From: Astropecten irregularis | Lineage: Eukaryota > Echinodermata > Asteroidea > Paxillosida > Astropectinidae | Length of the DNA stretch: 64,000 nucleotides | Assembly (NCBI GenBank): GCA_963971285.1 | Contig: OZ020254.1 | Span: 9,920,001-9,984,000, forward strand | Direction of reading: 5' to 3' | Part shown: one piece after another, positions 11,001-21,718 of the stretch | Layout: each line of letters starts with the position of its first letter | How positions within the stretch are numbered: the stretch's first letter is position 1 | Position numbers and translations under genes: made by a program | The notes under the pieces: generated by a model | What the model was told of the DNA's origin: nothing | The model's database searches: none | Seen by the model: only the letters and a program-made list of their open reading frames with translations

Positions 11001-12709
11001 GACATCTTTTCTGGGTCGGTCTGCACACCGGTCTCAGAGACCACATGTCCGAGATACTTCACAGACCTACAACAGAGTTGACATTTCTCTGGAGATACCT
11101 TTAACCCAAACTCAGCAAGTCGATCCAGTACCCTCATAAGTCTATCTTCCATTTGGTCTAGAGAGTGACCAAATATGATGAGATCATCCATGTAAACAAG
11201 CGCTTCGGTCATGTTGATTCCTGACATGCAAGTTTCCATCAACCTTTGAAAAGTTGCTGGTGCACCCTTGACACCTTGAGGCATACGTTCAAACTGATAG
11301 AAACCCAAAGGACAGATAAACGCTGTTTTCTCCTTGTCTTCTTGGCGCATGGGTATTTGATAGAAACCAGATTTCAAGTCGATCACAGAAAACCAACTAC
11401 TGCCATTCAGACAATCAATAGCCTCCTGTATGAGTGGGACGGCATACTGATCAGGGATTGTGCGTGCATTGAGTGTACGATAGTCAATACACATCCGCAA
11501 GCTACCATTTTTCTTACGAACCAGCACAATTGGTGAAGCATATGGGCTGCGTGACTCTCTAATGATGTCGTTGTCTAACAGTTGCTGCAAATGTTGCCTC
11601 AAGTCCTTGAGGTCAGCAGGGGCCACTCTCCGTGATCTTTCCCGGAATGGTGTGCCATCTTCGAGGTTGATCTGGTGCTCAGCCTGTTTTGTGTGACCTA
11701 AATCCCACTCATGACGTGAGAAAACCTGCGATCTCGACCTCATCTTGTCAAGAATCTGCTTCTTCCTTTCAGGGGAGATAGAACCCCAGACAAAAGGAAG
11801 GTTGTCAAAATCAGGGTCAGAGGACTTTGAGTTGACAGTGTTTCTCTCGGTTGCCTCCGCACAAAAATGTGCACTTGACGCTTTCATGGGCTCTCTCCCA
11901 TTCGGAGCTTCATGACACACCTCTGGAATGAAAACATCTGCCAAAGGACAATTTCCTGGGACTGCAATCTTCCGGTCAGAACGATTGCAAACAACTACCT
12001 TCACAGTGCAAGTCGAACTACCAGGGAGTTGAGTGACAAGAGGGGTCACTTCTAACCCTGTCGGCAATCTTCGTCTCTCCTGAGGTTCAACCAGCACAGT
12101 CACTGGCTTCCTCAGGACATTTCTCAAGCATCCACTGATGGATTTCTGTTCACCTGGCTGAAAGATAAGAACATGCTTTGACCGAGTCCTGATGGTTCCA
12201 AGTTTACCATCTTTGGGAATTTTGTCCTCATCGGCCATGCATCTGTAGATCTTCCGGCATGTGGCACTGATGTTCAAGCTCTGTACAAACCTACAACCTG
12301 CCTGCCGTTTACATGACTCAAAGCAACTGCGGAAAAGACCTGAATTCGTCCCAACTACAACAGGCTGAGTACTGGAATTTCGTCCATCAGGGACGACCAA
12401 AGCAAAGGTATTAAAGTGACTACTGGTCCCACTAAAGGAGTCATCAAATCCCATGGAAACATAAGTCCAACCTAAGTAGGGCATCTTCCCATCACCTCCA
12501 TGAAAAAGAACAAGATCATTCAAAGGATGCAGTTCACGGTTTAGGCAGTCAAAGAAACTTTTGCAAATCAGAGTGACTTGAGAGCCACTGTCCAGCAGGC
12601 AATGTGTGCTGAGTCCATCAACCCAACACCGAGGTGTGATTGTATCACCAATCAGTCCCTGGGGAACATCTGTCCCTGTCTCGTACTGAATTATGGGGCT
12701 TAATGACGC
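8039..12709 (-). CDS. pol: pol of the Gypsy element (PR-RT-RH-INT)
   Basis: A long open frame of more than 1,500 codons overlapping the end of gag. Domains in order: aspartic protease with LLDSGSQVTL (about 12570-12600); reverse transcriptase with YMDD (near 11190); RNase H (D of HIDAS near 10670); integrase with the HHCC zinc domain (H-x3-H...C-x2-C, about 9715-9810) and a DDE core (about 9380-9620); then a GPF/Y-like module and a Pro/Ser-rich acidic tail. The order identifies Ty3/Gypsy. It provides cDNA synthesis and insertion. Confidence 0.92.
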   Translation of the reverse strand, partial: ASLSPIIQYETGTDVPQGLIGDTITPRCWVDGLSTHCLLDSGSQVTLICKSFFDCLNRELHPLNDLVLFHGGDGKMPYLGWTYVSMGFDDSFSGTSSHFNTFALVVPDGRNSSTQPVVVGTNSGLFRSCFESCKRQAGCRFVQSLNISATCRKIYRCMADEDKIPKDGKLGTIRTRSKHVLIFQPGEQKSISGCLRNVLRKPVTVLVEPQERRRLPTGLEVTPLVTQLPGSSTCTVKVVVCNRSDRKIAVPGNCPLADVFIPEVCHEAPNGREPMKASSAHFCAEATERNTVNSKSSDPDFDNLPFVWGSISPERKKQILDKMRSRSQVFSRHEWDLGHTKQAEHQINLEDGTPFRERSRRVAPADLKDLRQHLQQLLDNDIIRESRSPYASPIVLVRKKNGSLRMCIDYRTLNARTIPDQYAVPLIQEAIDCLNGSSWFSVIDLKSGFYQIPMRQEDKEKTAFICPLGFYQFERMPQGVKGAPATFQRLMETCMSGINMTEALVYMDDLIIFGHSLDQMEDRLMRVLDRLAEFGLKVSPEKCQLCCRSVKYLGHVVSETGVQTDPEKMSALDTWPRPLNVKQVRSFLGFAGYYRRFIENYSKIARPLNDLTVGCAYPKKRGRPAPKIPSNPQARKADDPLGELWTPECEKAFLTLKDRLVSAPVLAFADLSKPFVLHIDASRDGLGGVLCQEHDGKLRPVAYGSRGLSHSEKNYPAHKLEYLALKWAITDKFHDYLYMAKGTKVLTDNNPLTYVLSSAKLDATGHRWLAALSNFDFSIQYKPGRTNIDADALSRRPHSPTLDLQFEEAQRDKVDQLESRLKSKDDVVCPQEVVNALYGHYGAKVSEHSVHGQANVSAPLIHSLSIGANAVPECYASSSEMSKMNWGEIQRQDPTIKQAINFVHAGRKPDSQASLSGEVKLILREFDKLSLSNGTLYRCVTNSLGNKCFQLVLPSKLRIQAIQGLHNELGHLGVERTLALARDRFYWPRMAAEIDNWVKHCARCVARKTPQKLAAPLVNIKTNGPLELVCMDFLSLEADRSNKKSILVVTDHFTRYAQAFPTKDQTARTVAKVLWENFFVHYGLPQRLHSDQGRDFESRVVKELTLLLDIKKSRTTPYHPQGDPQPERFNRTLLNMLGTLEDEKKANWSKYVSALVHAYNCTKHDSTGFSPYFLMFGREARLPVDLRLGVNPDGFSHSDHVQYVKGLREQLARAYQLATKESAKSAHANKVRHDGRVRGNDLSPGDRVLVRNLGLKGKHKIADQWDSTVHLVVDRISPDMPVYRVKPETGDGRVRTLHRNILLPIDYLNGEESYHPATKPSRPITRARAKTKVPQCPSDSSSSSDSSDDELVVVIPEQLLTSTLNAEAPEFVPPPQLSEPCLIPDYPPPSCEEVRDVEGDSSSGQLPSPLGEIPEEIDESSRTPMASPLPLNLSLPDYTDLVEMPTADSPAISPALLTSPSSAHDKEPHPQDIIPDGVHPPSLEDPQSGKSVSSPTPSPPIVTEAPTIESSYVRRSTRVSRPPLRMKFEVKGQPAFSRQVQTHGMFAGLMAKVFGH

Positions 12710-14199
12710 TCGGACATCTGGGCCCCCTCCGGCAGACGTCCCATCCCGTTTCCCGACTGTCCTCCGAGGACGAACTTAATCAACTTCCTGTTGACTGCCT
12801 CGATATTGGCTGGGTTCGGGCATCTGCGACGAATGTGACCTTCCTGGCCACATGAAAAGCAGAAGTCTACCAGAATACCTCTCTCATGCCCTCGATCAGG
12901 GTTCCGGCGAGGTTGCCGCCCCTTTGCCTGGCCTCGAGAGAAACCGTGAGTAGGCATTTGTTGAGCCGACTTCTGCTCGGGCATGGCGTTCTGGTGGAAA
13001 AATTGTGCCTGAGGATTGGCAAAGCCAGGAAAATGTGCCTGAGAATTGGCAAAGTCAGAAAAATGTGCCTGAGGGTTGGCAGAATGGTGCAGATGACGAG
13101 CCTTCTCTGGTCCTCTGGTCGGGCGACCACGGCTCTCGGACTTCAGCCTTGTCTCATCTTCCTGCTTCCGGACCATGGACAGCAGGCTCAAGAATGATGG
13201 AGGTTGATCTATCTTGTCTCTCAGGTGAAGACTGACAAGCAGCATCTCATCGAATAAGATACCCCTTATGAATTGAGAAACCCGTACCTTATCTGACTGT
13301 GCATGGGGAACCACACCTCTCCTCAGTGCTCGTCTCAGCGCTGTCTGTAACCTTGTGAGGAACTTCGATGGGGATTCTCCTTGTGCCTGCTGTAAACTGT
13401 GGAACTTGTCGAACAGTTCGTCGTCAGTTTCCGTATCACCGAAGGCGATGTCGAGGGCCTTCAGGTAATCGTGAGATGTGGCCGCAGGGTTGTCTCGACG
13501 AAGATCGTTGATGATATTTAGAGAAGGTGGCCGCAGGGCCTCGCGAATTCGCTTCCTCCTCTCCGCATCATCGAGGTCCCGCCACTCGTCCATCTGACCT
13601 TCGACATGATCGATCCAGTTCAGGTAATCATCTTCATCCCGAGAGGGTGGGACTGAACCTGAAAAACACCTGAGTTTGCGATAGTTAGCTGCCAGTGTGC
13701 AGCGAGCGAAAGATTGAGTGAAATCAGAGGGAAAGGGTTGTTGAGGTGAGAGGTTGGAAGCGGATTGATCAGAAAATGAAGAGTTAGAGTTGGAAGAAGT
13801 GGAGGTAGAGGGGAATGATGATGCAGAGGTTCTTTTCCGTAGCTCACTGATGACGATCCGTTTTGATTGGGAGTTATCTAGCCGGACAACTCGGCAGAGA
13901 GTAGATAAACCCTGGTGACGAATGGTGATCTCAGACTCAAGTCTAAGAGAAGAAATAGGCCGACTGAAGTCACAAAGAAAGATAGCAAAGTCCTGATCTT
14001 CGGTGTCTTTCCAAGTAAGACCTTGCAATGAAGGGAAGAGGTTATATAGAGAGAAAGCTAAAGAATCTGTATCTGCTACCAGTGGGGTTTGCAAAAGGAG
14101 TACGAGCAGGATGCAGTGACTGGGTCGAAGGTCATCCTTCTTACACCAATCCAAACCCTTCAGCCTGAGTGCTGCATCAGCCATGATTTTGCGACACAA
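12700..14199 (-). CDS. gag: gag of the Gypsy element
   Basis: A 499-codon open frame downstream of the primer site. The middle part has the capsid-like helical character typical of Ty3/Gypsy Gag. Near the C-terminus is one CCHC zinc knuckle (C-x2-C-x4-H-x4-C, CFSCGQEGHIRRRC), preceded by an Arg/Gln-rich stretch with short A-N-P-Q-A-type near-repeats. The product would be the structural polyprotein that packages the element RNA in the cytoplasm. Its end overlaps the start of the pol frame, which is in a different register; many Ty3/Gypsy members bridge such an overlap by programmed frameshifting. Confidence 0.9.
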   Translation of the reverse strand: MCRKIMADAALRLKGLDWCKKDDLRPSHCILLVLLLQTPLVADTDSLAFSLYNLFPSLQGLTWKDTEDQDFAIFLCDFSRPISSLRLESEITIRHQGLSTLCRVVRLDNSQSKRIVISELRKRTSASSFPSTSTSSNSNSSFSDQSASNLSPQQPFPSDFTQSFARCTLAANYRKLRCFSGSVPPSRDEDDYLNWIDHVEGQMDEWRDLDDAERRKRIREALRPPSLNIINDLRRDNPAATSHDYLKALDIAFGDTETDDELFDKFHSLQQAQGESPSKFLTRLQTALRRALRRGVVPHAQSDKVRVSQFIRGILFDEMLLVSLHLRDKIDQPPSFLSLLSMVRKQEDETRLKSESRGRPTRGPEKARHLHHSANPQAHFSDFANSQAHFPGFANPQAQFFHQNAMPEQKSAQQMPTHGFSRGQAKGRQPRRNPDRGHERGILVDFCFSCGQEGHIRRRCPNPANIEAVNRKLIKFVLGGQSGNGMGRLPEGAQMSERH

Positions 14200-14597
14200 T
14201 GAAATATAATAAAAAATACAAAAAGGTCAATGCGCTCTGCTTGTAAACAAAAAAGAAAGCAATAGCCGAAAGAGGAATCTGCATGAATGTTGGCTCTCTG
14301 AGTAATGATCAGGGAATTCACAATAGGTTCCACAAAGATCATAAACATCAATCAATATGAGCAAAGCAAATCACGGGGTAAATAAATAAATAAATGTATA
14401 TATCTGAGAAATCAATGTGCATCAATCAAAGCAATGGCAAGTCTCAAGTTCAAATACAAAATCAAAGAAGCAATGGCATCAATCAAATGAACAACAGCAA
14501 ACAGTGCACATTATGTATGGTCAAACTCTACAAGAAAACAAAACCAACATGCAAGCAAATCCCTTATAATTGAAGTCAAGTCAAAAAATAAATAATG

Positions 14598-14615
14598 CTC
14601 CCGGACAAGCCCCCA
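14598..14615 (-). other. Primer-binding site, proline-tRNA type
   Basis: On the element's strand, four bases after the 5' LTR, lies TGGGGGCTTGTCCGGGAG. This differs at two of eighteen positions from the proline-tRNA primer site known from murine leukaemia virus (recalled from established knowledge). The match to host tRNA-Pro is inferred. Confidence 0.8.
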
Positions 14616-14619
14616 AAAA

Positions 14620-16675
14620 TGTAACCCTAGGTTCGCCTTCCAAAGTAACAGGAACTAAATTTCATATTAATTTAACTCCTTTCTGGAAAAACTCTTGACT
14701 TCACACAATTCAGGATTTACATACATGAAAGGTTCTGTTTTATTGTCAGAATAAAACATATCAAACAATATAAAAATCACCAAGTTCAGCGATCGCAAAT
14801 TGAGATTAAATACAATGCAAATATAACACAGGATCCTGTTGAATTAAATAAAGTTTGAGCTCATTAATTGACAAAAAAAAGGCGCCAGAGTTCCAGATGT
14901 GTAGATGTAGAATCGCTCCAGGGCGAAGAAAGCGTGAAGTTTTGCACATGTCAGTTGTCATCAGATGAAGATTTAAAAGTTCATCAGAAGAAATGAGATA
15001 CTTGCGGATCTTCACAAGATTTGAATGCTGATGCTGGGGGTCAATGCCTCGGCTGCCTCAGTATACTGGCGTGGTCGGAACATCGACTCGTCAGATAGTA
15101 CCTCTCTGTGGCTGGGATATCCGGGGATGGGTCTGGTCACCTCTGGTGTTAACCGCAAAGACTCCCTTCTGGATGGCCCTTCATCAGAGTATGCAGGTTC
15201 TGACTTAAACCCCTAAAACAGAGAGCATAGTGGTCCATGCCACATTACTAATATAAAAACACGTATATGAAGTCTCAACCGACTTCTATGAGTTTCATAC
15301 CGGGTAGCCGCACATCACGTATGAAACTTCCAAAATTTAAATACTACCTTGCATGTCAGTTAACATGCAAGGGAAAATATCTAACACATCGATTTAAAAC
15401 TAAGTTTAAAACTATCAGAAAACAAAGTCTCAAGCTTGATCAAAAGGCAATTCATATCGCTAACTTTCAAATCAAAGCGCATCAGGGTCTATCGAGTATT
15501 CACAAAAACCCTGTTCAAATAAATCACAATCTTCTAAAAGCATTACAAAGGAATCAGTCCAAATTGTAGGACTATAGTCAGACTATCACACACACTATGG
15601 AAATGATGGGTGATAAGTCCTGACATACATCTATATACAAAATCTACACATATCTTTCAACACAGGGAAGGGTACAACTTATTCCCAATCTCCACTAAGT
15701 TGCAAGTTAATGGGAAAATGCACAATCTCAAACATCTCACTAAACATGCCTGTAGATAAATGTAAAGGCAAAACTAGAACTTCCAAGGAAACATCTCTTT
15801 TGGATCTAGTCTCAGATCATCACTGACTAGTGGAAATTAATGGAATATCAGAACCATCATAAATTTACATAGGCTTCTCAAAAATACCTGAAGTCCAGAA
15901 AATTAAACATTATGCCTCTCTTCATAATTCACAACAAGGGTTATAATACAAAAAATGCAATGACTTAACATTAGAAAAACACACTGTAGCATAATGAAAA
16001 TAATTATCATAAAAGGAACTCACTCTTACCTAAAACAGAGAGCCAACATTCATGTACAAGAGGAAAACTTGAATCTCGGTGTCCTCCAGTCCAAGATCGA
16101 CAAAGTTATAAAGCAGAGCGCAGACAGATTTCGGCAGGATGCAAGCAGTTCGGTGGCAGATTTTGGAATGCCAAGCTTGACCCAGAACTCGGGGCAAACT
16201 GTTGCCCAGAGCATGCCTTTCCACATGACTAGCTCAGGCTCTCATTGGACAATTTGAAAAAATCACACATGACTCTAATACTGATTGGTCATTTAGTATC
16301 TAGGCAGATGAGCACTCAGCTGAAGTTTATGGCCCTTCACAGCTTGGGTTCAGCCACAAAGGATTAAGTGCTCCCTACACCCTGTAAGATTACTGCCATT
16401 GTACACACTGGTGTACTAGCCACAGATTAATGGCAGTGGGAACAAAGGACATCCTTGATCTTCCAGGAAAAGAAGAACATTAAAGATGAACTGAAGAAAG
16501 AGAGTGCTATTCTACAAAGGAATAGGCAAAAGATCAAAGGTTCACCACTGGAATCCCACTTACCAGTAGAAAGATTATAACTCAGTAAATAGCAATTAAA
16601 GTATGAAAAGAAAACATAGTCATAAAACAGAAGATGAAGAATATAACCCAAGACCTCTTTTGGGAGGGGGTTACA
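14620..16675 (-). repeat. 5' LTR of the Gypsy element
   Basis: 2056 bp with terminal inverted TGTAACCC/GGGGTTACA. It is the 5' LTR because gag and pol read leftward. It is almost identical to the copy at 5901-7956. The short open frames inside both LTRs are exact duplicates of each other and are not genes. The promoter must lie here, but I could not place it confidently. Confidence 0.93.
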
Positions 16676-16751
16676 TCTGGATAAAATCTAAATCAACTCT
16701 TGTCTTTTTATCCCAATGGACTTTGTTCTCTAGATCAATTTTAAGAATAGT

Positions 16752-17120
16752 TTCAAGGTAATATCATACTTTGGTTTTCGTCAAAGAAATACAGATTCAT
16801 GGGCAGAAATATCAAGAAAGATACAGTAACAGTCATCTGTGAAAATTTCAGTCCCATACGGTGCCCACTTTTTGAGAAAACAGTAAAAAAAAAAAACACC
16901 TACAGTTTTTTTTAAATCTTGTCACCTTTATTTTTTTATTTTTAAAAGATCCAAACTGTTTTTGGTCATTAGTTTGACTCTTTTCTGGATAAATACGGCA
17001 TTTCAGTCAGAACATTTTAAATGGTATGTTTCTATCATCACCATCTTTATACCCTGTATGTTATAGGTTAATCTGTGAAAATTTCTGTTTCGGTATGCTA
17101 CCAAAGTATGATACTACCTA
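16752..17120 (+). repeat. TTAA-type MITE, copy 2
   Basis: Same ends and interior as the copy at 4654-5008. It starts 77 bp beyond the Gypsy right LTR. The left flank reads TTCAA and the right end is diverged after GATACTACCT. Confidence 0.75.
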
Positions 17121-18437
17121 GCATACTGATTACTGTATTCTCTGAAATTTGGAAAAATGAATTAATCTTAACTGTCGGTGTCTTTGTTAGTCCTTAAAAT
17201 TAATGGAGCCATTTCTGAAGTCGTTACCTTCATTGAGATGAGTCCGCTGTGCATCGTGAAGGACGCAAAGTTCAATATTCAATTTTGTATTCGGTCGCAG
17301 CGCGGAGATGTATTAAGGAAATTAACAATTACAGACAGCATTAGAGAGTCGCCGTGGGAATGGTCACTTAGACTCAATTAGTGACTTGGCCAGATTGAGT
17401 CAAGTTGCATCCATGTCGTTGGTCTGGTTTCATGTAATCCTTTCAAGACGGCCGAGTTCATTTTTTCATTTTGAGGTTCGTGCGCCTGTCAGCCGTGCTC
17501 TAAGAATATTTTTGCATATGTCGCCAGGGTGACCAGCGTATTCAGGTCACTGGAGATGAGTTCATGTCAAAGTGTATGTATAGGCTGCCGCAGCTAATCG
17601 TGTTGTAGTAGTACTGGCGATGGAGACGTGCAATGCGAAAAAAGGAAACCGTGGTCGTGCATACGGTACGGCCATCAGAGACGTATAGTTACACAATATT
17701 TCTCACTCAGAACACACTTGCCTGAGGACAGACTGTAAGACGAGGTGAACCAGAGTGCACAATTGTGTGTTATTAAAATTACACGGTCAAATCTGTTCGT
17801 GTTCCGAATTCCGACTGCACACAATGGTTTTGGTATAAGCAGAAATTATTATGAAAAGTGCATTGAATCTAATCAGGTGACCATGGTTATATCATATTTT
17901 TTTATTTTTATTTTTCTTCTAGAGAGAAGAGATTTGGTTCTTTGAATATTGTGGATTTTAATTTTATCATGTATTTCAGTATGTCGTATTCTCATCAACT
18001 ACAGCAACTTTTTCATCTTCATGACTGAAGTGTGTTTTCGCCAGTGAATGCCAACTTGAAAATTGAGAGCATTATGGCAACCAGATGTTTTCATGAAATC
18101 AATTTTACTTAATTCTGAAATATCTTTATGATATATTTTATCTGTTTGCTAAGTTACTTGATATCTACTTTATCAATTCAGGAACGACTGTAGGTCTTGA
18201 ACAAATTACAAAATACAGAGAATCTGGTTTATATATATATTTTTGTCAGTGTTTAGTCTGAAAGAATTCATCAAATGTTTATTGAATGTATAAAATTATG
18301 AGTCATGAATTACCGTGGCAACGGAATGCTCCTCAGCAAATCAAGGGAACGGCTGCCATTATTATGAAAAAAAGAAAGAAAGATCAATGTCTGATTTGAC
18401 CTGCAGAAATCATGAGGTATGTCCTGTCCCTTGCCGT
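17121..18437. other. Intergenic, nothing recognised
   Basis: Unique-looking sequence. Short open frames (for example at 17178-17381) lack splice sites and motifs. Confidence 0.5.
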
Positions 18438-18744
18438 TCAGGGCACAATTTCATGGAATCTGTAACCATTAGCAAAAATTCTTCCCTGACGATACATGTA
18501 GCAGACTTTTTTTGCTTACGGTTAGCGTTTTTCATGTGAGAGCTGTCTTTCTCGCTATGCTAAGCAAGGACTTTCTGCAAAATGCATATGACAGCATATT
18601 TGCAGAAAATAATCACGGTTACCCTAGAAATTCTTCCCGAACCAAAAGTCTTGCGTACGGATTCCATGAAATAGATTTCACGCGTACCACTGCCCGTTAG
18701 CACAAAAATAGGCCTTAACGGGTTCCATGAAATTGGACCCAGGC
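18438..18744. repeat. Inverted-repeat element of the CCAGGG..AATTTCATGGAA type
   Basis: The left end CAGGGCACAATTTCATGGAA matches the inverse of the right end TTCCATGAAATTGGACCCAG. A second TTCCATGAAAT lies inside near 18661, suggesting a compound or nested structure. It is non-coding and foldback-like. Confidence 0.6.
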
Positions 18745-19131
18745 CCATGCTACAACTGGTTGCAGTTTTTGAAATTCCATCAAGTGAAAATCTGTTTTTG
18801 TTTCACGGCATCCTCCCCTGCAGAACGTCTTATCACTTTGTGCAAAACAACAAAATTGGCTGTTGCAGACTTGTAGTGTGTTGCTTGGCACTTCAGAATG
18901 TCTGGGGAACCTGATACGTTATCATCTGTGTGAAATGAGCTGTAATAGAAGCATTCTGACAGTGTATCACACTTTGGGTGCCACGCTATCATTTTTTTTC
19001 TGATTAATGAATGAGATTTAAAGGCACGATGGGCAAAATTCTGGACTTGGAATGGCTGGACACTGGACAGAGTGTAGACATCAAACAGCACTCAGTTTGT
19101 GATGCAACATCACGTTTCATATAGTCAGTCT

Positions 19132-19470
19132 TTAAAGGTAATATCATACTTTTGGTTTTTTGACAAATAAATGCAGATTCATGGGCAAAAATAACAAGGA
19201 AGAATACAGTAACAGTCATCTGTGGCATTTTCAGTCCCATACGGTGCCCACTTTATGAGAAAACGGTGAAAATGCCCACAGTATTTTTCATCGTACTTTT
19301 CTATCTTTTTAAAGATCAAATTGTTCTTGCTCATTGGTTTTACTCTTTTCTGGACTCAGCATTTCAGGCAAAAAAAAATTAACGATATGTTTCTTTATAC
19401 CCTGTAAGTTGTAGGTAAATCTGTGAAGTTTTCTGTTTTGGTACGCAACCAAAGTATGATAGTACCTTTT
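19132..19470 (+). repeat. TTAA-type MITE, copy 3
   Basis: It starts TTAAAGGTAATATCATACTT and ends in GTATGATAGTACCTTTTAA. The interior matches the family, with more drift than copies 4, 6 and 7. Confidence 0.75.
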
Positions 19471-19983
19471 AAAAAATACATATCTAGCTGCTTTTTCAGC
19501 CAGAAAATTGTCCGAAATTTTTGTTATCATTTGGCTCTTTTTTCAGTCTCTTTGTCAGATGTAATTTAATTTATAATCTCAGTTTGATGTATTTCTTTTT
19601 AATTGCTTTAAGCAGAGTGGGTCCAAAATGCTACGTTTGAGCATAATTATGAAGTTGTGATTGTTAAGTGTTAGTGTATGCATTTCCTTTAGAGAATTGA
19701 GTAGGAAATTGGTTATTTGAATAGCGGACTTCTAATCTGAAGCCAGATCACTGGCAAAGATGTAAATACTTCACAGCGTTAAAATGGTCGGAAGCGTTAG
19801 CACATAAGAGGATTAGCGTCAAAGAGGATTGCATTATGGGATGGGATGTGACCTCATTTGACCTCTGTGCAACCCCCCACCCTTCATCACTTCCCCCAGA
19901 ATTCCTGTAATGCCCTTGTATTTGATGAGTTTGTTAAAAGAAAGAAATCGTGGAAGCAAAAGGAATGGAGTAATAGGACATTT

Positions 19984-20170
19984 ATTAAACGGAGGCTCAG
20001 GCTTCATCTCGGGCTCCGGCTCCATTTTGCGAATCCATTCTGAAATGACTGGTATCAAAATAGAGGCTTTTGGCTGCGGTTCTGTTATTCTCTGGTTTGA
20101 AAAGGAAAACAGAGTTTCAGCTTCATTGGAAAACCACAACCTATATTTTCAGCATATGGATGTCAGAGCT
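19984..20170 (+). repeat. Dispersed repeat, partner inverted at 58.4 kb
   Basis: About 180 bp that recurs in opposite orientation at about 58410-58590: shared blocks include GAGGCTCAGGCT, GGTATCAAAAT, GGCTGCGGTTC and CTGGTTTGAAAA. The family is unknown to me. The two 61-101-codon frames across it are not supported as genes. Confidence 0.6.
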
Positions 20171-20650
20171 GGAGCCTGAGCCTAAAAAGCCGCCGTTTCA
20201 TTAACACCCTATGTATCATGGCTATGGACCACCAGAGGTGTATGATTCTTGTTTCCATGGAGACAGCGTTAAAATAGTCTAGACAGTGCAAGGCCATTTT
20301 GAATTAAATCTCATTCATTAAATACAGGTTGATGGCAAATGTATTGTTTTGGGTTTTGTCATAGCCATTGTTTTTTTTTCATTATTGATCCATGAAGCTT
20401 GTTATGTACCGATTTCTGGCGCTGGATTTGCAGAAAGATTCAACTTCACTGTATCGATGGGGCAGTTAGTTTTGGTTTATAGTACATGCACCTTGTGGCA
20501 TTTGATTGGACCATCACGTCAATATGATCATGTATTTGTTTTTTATAAGTTCATGAACGCACGCTTTGCCTGGCATTACAGAGCAGCTGAAGCATGGAAA
20601 TTTGCCTAAGCACGTAAAACCTTGCTATTAAGATCAAATCGCATTTGCAG

Positions 20651-20907
20651 CCGGGGGCCAATTACACTGCCCTGCTTTAGCACAAACATTTGCTAACCAT
20701 GAAATTTCTGTCAGGATTAACAAACAAATTTCCATGTGTTGTGTATCACTTGTGTGTGATTGTTCTTCGGCTGTTTTTTACTGACCATGAATATCAAATG
20801 GAATTGTTAATGGTGGTTTGTTTTATTGGACAAGATATTTTTGTGCTAAAAAGCAATTGTTGTGCTTGGCAGCTTTTTGTGCTTAGCAGCATGAAATTGG
20901 CCCCTGG
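20651..20907. repeat. Inverted-repeat element with CCGGGGGCCAATT / AAATTGGCCCCTGG ends
   Basis: The ends are inverted complements with about 14 matching bases. The interior has weaker inverted segments (TTAGCACAAA against TTTTTGTGCTTAGCA). It is a non-autonomous foldback-type element and related by its ends to 18438-18744 and 21565-21718. Confidence 0.6.
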
Positions 20908-21564
20908 CAAGGAAATTATCAGCACAATAGAAGTCACAAGGAATGAAACATCGGCGTAACAATTTGGTTGGTAATCCTGCTTATATCGGGGAAGATTTCA
21001 GGCTGAACTCATTTCTGTGCTGAAGCAGCTCTTCGTAATGATTTTTCCCCCCACGTACAATTTCCCATTTTGATCAGTGTATTTACTTTTTCATTTTGAG
21101 AAATTTTGCAATAAACGGGCATAACAGCTGCACATGAAAAACCTACTGTCTGTGCGTTATTATTTGAATTTGTATGTGACCAGTCCATTTCTAATTGTAA
21201 AAATTACATTACGGCAGCTTTGGTATTTTTCTGTGCATATCGTCACATATTGTCGACATGCAAGAGTAATAAACCTGCTTATTCTGTACTCAAAAGATTT
21301 TGAAATTAATCATAATCAAATTGTCCTTTTAGGAGTTGTTGATAAGATCATGATTTCTCTTTTATTTGACCAAATGAAATTACTGGTAATATAGTGTAGG
21401 ATACAATAGACATTCTGTGTTTGATTTCTTGAGTATTTTACAGCTATTTGTTTATATTTCTTATTTCTACAATATTCCATAGCTATTCATGTGTATTCCT
21501 ATAGGCCTATTATTAATTTCTTGGTCTATCTTTGAGTTTTAATGATGTATTTTGGTTGGAGAGT

Positions 21565-21718
21565 CCAGGGGCAGATTTCACTAACGCTTTGCAATCATCG
21601 CTAAAGCCAAAATCCATCACTAAACGGAAAATCGATCTCTACTTTGCGTAGCAATTTTCCGTTTAGCGCTGGATTTGGTCGTTAGCGATGATCGCAGAGC
21701 GTTAGTGAAATCGACCTG
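21565..21718. repeat. Near-palindromic foldback MITE
   Basis: The two halves fold onto each other almost end to end: GATTTCACTAACGCT on the left against AGCGTTAGTGAAATC on the right, then AATCATCGCTAA against TTAGCGATGATC, and CTAAACGGAAAAT against ATTTTCCGTTTAG in the middle. Arms are about 65-70 bases with a loop of roughly 12. Confidence 0.8.

Larger units (their letters stand above)
5901..16675 (-). mobile_element. Ty3/Gypsy LTR retrotransposon, looks whole, very young
   Basis: Two 2056-bp direct repeats (5901-7956 and 14620-16675), each with TGTAACCC/GGGGTTACA ends, flank gag and pol on the minus strand. By eye I found only two differences between the LTRs, so insertion was recent on an evolutionary scale. 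Parts in transcription order: 5' LTR, primer-binding site matching the proline-tRNA type, gag with a zinc knuckle, pol with protease, reverse transcriptase, RNase H and integrase, then the polypurine tract and 3' LTR. PR-RT-RH-INT order is the Ty3/Gypsy arrangement. No envelope gene is seen. The five bases on each side (CTTTG left, TCTGG right) do not form a clean target duplication. The element sits in intergenic DNA and interrupts no recognised gene. Confidence 0.93.

Noticed and set aside
20349-20609. 86-codon frame with a hydrophobic start resembling a signal peptide
   Set aside because: It runs up to a repeat, has no splice signals, and the hydrophobic start is expected from T-rich DNA.
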